Origin: Streptomyces sp. V2I9
GTDB lineage: Bacteria > Actinomycetota > Actinomycetes > Streptomycetales > Streptomycetaceae
Reading direction: 5' to 3'
Assembly: GCF_030817475.1 (NCBI RefSeq)
Contig: NZ_JAUSZJ010000002.1
Coordinates: forward strand, 2,452,501-2,516,500
Length of the DNA: 64,000 nt
Position 1 is the stretch's first letter. Each line of letters starts with the position of its first letter. The notes under the pieces are model-generated. The model worked only from the letters and a program-made list of their open reading frames with translations, searched no databases and was not told the origin of the DNA. The position numbers and the translations under genes are program-made. Below, piece by piece: positions 62,258-64,000 of the stretch.

Positions 62258-63558
62258 GCGAGACCTTCCAGTACGTCGGCGAGTGCCTCCACCCCGGCCG
62301 TGCAGTCGTCCTCGGCGGCGTGCTCGGCGGGTGAGTGCGAGATGCCGGTGGGGTTCCGTACGAACAGCATGGCGGTGGGGACCGAGGCGGACAAAATACC
62401 CGCGTCGTGGCCCGCGCCGGTGCCGAGGACGGGCACGGGCCGTCCGGTGTCGCCGGTGGCTTCGAGGATCTTCGCCAGTTCGTCGCGCAGGGCGTGCTCG
62501 AACTCGACGACGGGCGTGAACGACTCGCGGACGACGTCGAGGTCGATGCCGGCCCGCTCGGCGTACTCGCGGGCGGCGCGCTCGACGCCGGTGACGAGGG
62601 CGTCCAGGGTGGCCTGGTCGGCGGCGCGGGAGTCGAGCCAGCCGCGTACGAGGGAGGGGATGGCGTTGACCCCGTTGGGCTCGACCGCGATCTTGCCGAA
62701 GGTGGCGAGGGCGCCGGTCAGTTCGGCCTCGCGGCGGGCGGCGAGCACGGTCTCGGCGTACGTGAGCATCGGGTCGCGGCGGTCCACGAGGCGGGTGGTG
62801 CCCGCGTGGTTGGCCTCGCCCCGGAAGTCGAACCGCCAGCGGCCGTGCGGCCAGATGGCGGAGGCGATGCCGACGGGGTCGCCGGTCAGGTCGAGGGCGC
62901 GCCCCTGCTCCACGTGGAGTTCGACGAACGCGCCGATCCGGGCGAGCCGTTCCGGGTCGGGGCCGAGGGTGGCGGGGTCGTATCCGGCGGCCTCCATGGC
63001 GGCGGGCAGGGTGGTCCCGTCCCCGTCGCGCAGCCGGTGGGCGTCGGCGACGGTGAGCTGCCCGGCGGCGAGCCGGGACCCGACGCAGGCCAGTCCGAAG
63101 CGGGCGCCCTCCTCGTCACCGAAGTTGGTGATCGCCAGCGGCCGGGTGAACTCCACTCCCCTGCGGCGGAGTTCGTCGAGCGCGGCGAAGGAGGACACCA
63201 CGCCGAGCGGGCCGTCGAACGCGCCGCCGTCCGGCACGGAGTCCAGGTGCGAGCCGGTGACGACGGCGTCCCCGGCCAGCGGGTCGCCGAGCCAGGCCCA
63301 CTGGTTGCCGTTGCGGTCGGTCTCGTGGGCGAGCCCGCGCGCCTCGGCCTGGGCGCGGAACCAGGCCCGGCACTCGAGGTCGGCGGCCGTCCAGGCGTAG
63401 CGCCGGTAGCCGCCGCTGCCGGGGTGGCGCCCGATGGGGGCCAGCTCCCGCCACATCGAGAGGAAGGAGTCACCGGCACGCCACTGCTGCCGCACCGGAT
63501 CGGGAGGGGTGGGCCCGGCCGCACCGGCCGGGCCCCGCCCCGAGGGGCCGGCGGGCAT
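62248..63558 (-). CDS. M20-family amidohydrolase (allantoate amidohydrolase type) in hut operon
   Basis: A 436-residue binuclear metal hydrolase. Ligands are visible: H and D in TGSHLDSVPDGGAFDGPLGV, E-E in GDEEGARFG, H in FVELHVEQG, the dimerisation-domain HAGTT, and the final His in GAGHDAGI. By sequence it belongs with allantoate amidohydrolases and N-carbamoyl-L-amino-acid hydrolases. It lies between hutU and hutF with stop-start overlaps on both sides (TGATG with hutU; 10 nt with hutF), so a role in histidine breakdown, such as N-formylglutamate hydrolysis, is more likely than allantoin use. Confidence 0.88.
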   Translation of the reverse strand: MPAGPSGRGPAGAAGPTPPDPVRQQWRAGDSFLSMWRELAPIGRHPGSGGYRRYAWTAADLECRAWFRAQAEARGLAHETDRNGNQWAWLGDPLAGDAVVTGSHLDSVPDGGAFDGPLGVVSSFAALDELRRRGVEFTRPLAITNFGDEEGARFGLACVGSRLAAGQLTVADAHRLRDGDGTTLPAAMEAAGYDPATLGPDPERLARIGAFVELHVEQGRALDLTGDPVGIASAIWPHGRWRFDFRGEANHAGTTRLVDRRDPMLTYAETVLAARREAELTGALATFGKIAVEPNGVNAIPSLVRGWLDSRAADQATLDALVTGVERAAREYAERAGIDLDVVRESFTPVVEFEHALRDELAKILEATGDTGRPVPVLGTGAGHDAGILSASVPTAMLFVRNPTGISHSPAEHAAEDDCTAGVEALADVLEGLACS

Positions 63559-64000
63559 CAGTGGTCCTCCGTCATGGGCACCCGTACGCCCTGGTCGGCG
63601 GCGACGGACTCCGCGATGTCGTACCCCGCGTCGACGTGGCGGATGACGCCCATGCCGGGGTCGTTGGTCAGGACGCGGCGGATCTTCTCGCCCGCGAGCT
63701 TCGTGCCGTCCGCGACGGTCACCTGGCCCGCGTGGATGGAGCGGCCCATGCCGACGCCGCCGCCGTGGTGGAGGGAGACCCAGGAGGCGCCGGAGGCGAC
63801 GTTGACCATGGCGTTGAGCAGCGGCCAGTCGGCGATGGCGTCGGAGCCGTCGAGCATGGCCTCGGTCTCGCGGTACGGGGAGGCGACCGAACCGCAGTCC
63901 AGGTGGTCGCGGCCGATGGCCAGCGGAGCGGCCAGTTCGCCGCTGGCGACCATGTCGTTGAAGCGCTCGCCGGCCTTGTCGCGCTCGCCGTAGCCGAGCC
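63558..64000 (-). CDS. hutU: Urocanate hydratase, C-terminal part
   Basis: The gene enters from the right edge and ends at 63558; about 147 C-terminal residues are visible. [61 protein letters not shown] and [21 protein letters not shown] are hallmarks of urocanase, which adds water to urocanate to make imidazolone propionate, using tightly bound NAD+. Its stop overlaps the start of the M20 gene (TGATG). It is the first gene of the hut operon seen here; its promoter is outside the window. Confidence 0.95.
   Translation of the reverse strand, partial: LGYGERDKAGERFNDMVASGELAAPLAIGRDHLDCGSVASPYRETEAMLDGSDAIADWPLLNAMVNVASGASWVSLHHGGGVGMGRSIHAGQVTVADGTKLAGEKIRRVLTNDPGMGVIRHVDAGYDIAESVAADQGVRVPMTEDH

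Overview
This window is chromosomal DNA from a Streptomyces-like actinobacterium. The base composition is very GC-rich, third codon positions are almost all G or C, GTG starts are common, and the gene set includes WhiB, F420 biosynthesis genes, a SigB/SigF-type sigma factor with partner-switching proteins, and Streptomyces-type DUF families. I see no rRNA, tRNA, CRISPR array, insertion sequence or phage genes. Species cannot be fixed from the sequence alone.

Layout. 1-2.2 kb: a partial SpoIIM-like protein diverges from an RDD membrane protein, followed by a hypothetical. 2.4-10.8 kb (minus strand): a sugar-phosphate block with phosphomannomutase (manB), a Trm112-type protein, an SIS-domain protein, mannose-6-phosphate isomerase (manA), a cation diffusion facilitator and ahcY, preceded by a DUF3499 protein. 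11.2-17.8 kb: a degenerate zincin, a secreted DUF5719 protein, a very large membrane glycosyltransferase and whiB. 18.2-21.3 kb (plus strand): a short leader ORF ending in a cysteine-codon cluster, cysteine dioxygenase, and fbiA-fbiB for coenzyme F420. The order manA / SIS protein / manB / DUF3499 / metallopeptidase / whiB / fbiA / fbiB / GDP-mannose pyrophosphorylase resembles the corresponding mycobacterial locus, with the glycosyltransferase and DUF5719 genes as additions.

21.4-36.6 kb is a cell-envelope region: DNA glycosylase, manC, a secreted peptidoglycan amidase, a TIGR03089 protein, then five LytR-CpsA-Psr (LCP) paralogues with a glycosyltransferase and a thioesterase among them. manA, manB and manC together make GDP-mannose, the likely donor for the nearby glycosyltransferases, while LCP proteins attach glycopolymers to peptidoglycan. 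36.7-44.5 kb is more species-specific: DUF5954, a winged-helix protein with a 12-residue repeat, a small anchored protein, a decayed DUF6571-like gene with an inverted repeat at its broken end, and small metabolic or hypothetical genes.

44.6-54.4 kb: acyl-CoA dehydrogenase, a UDP-sugar dehydrogenase, an SGNH esterase, a purK-purE-dipeptidase operon, a GtrA protein and a two-component system. 54.4-56.3 kb: a low-GC structured intergenic stretch ending in a U-tract terminator, then a POT peptide transporter. 56.7-59.0 kb: an anti-sigma-type ATPase, a STAS anti-anti-sigma factor and a SigB/SigF-type sigma factor. 59.2-64 kb: a small gene with compensating frameshifts and a histidine-utilisation operon (hutU partial, an M20 amidohydrolase, hutF, hutI).

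The most interesting signals are the polycysteine leader with mutually exclusive hairpins ahead of the cysteine dioxygenase-fbiA-fbiB cluster, the low-GC putative small RNA near 54.5 kb, three genes with visible frameshifts, an inverted repeat at a pseudogene breakpoint, and in-frame tandem duplications that sit on gene 3' ends.
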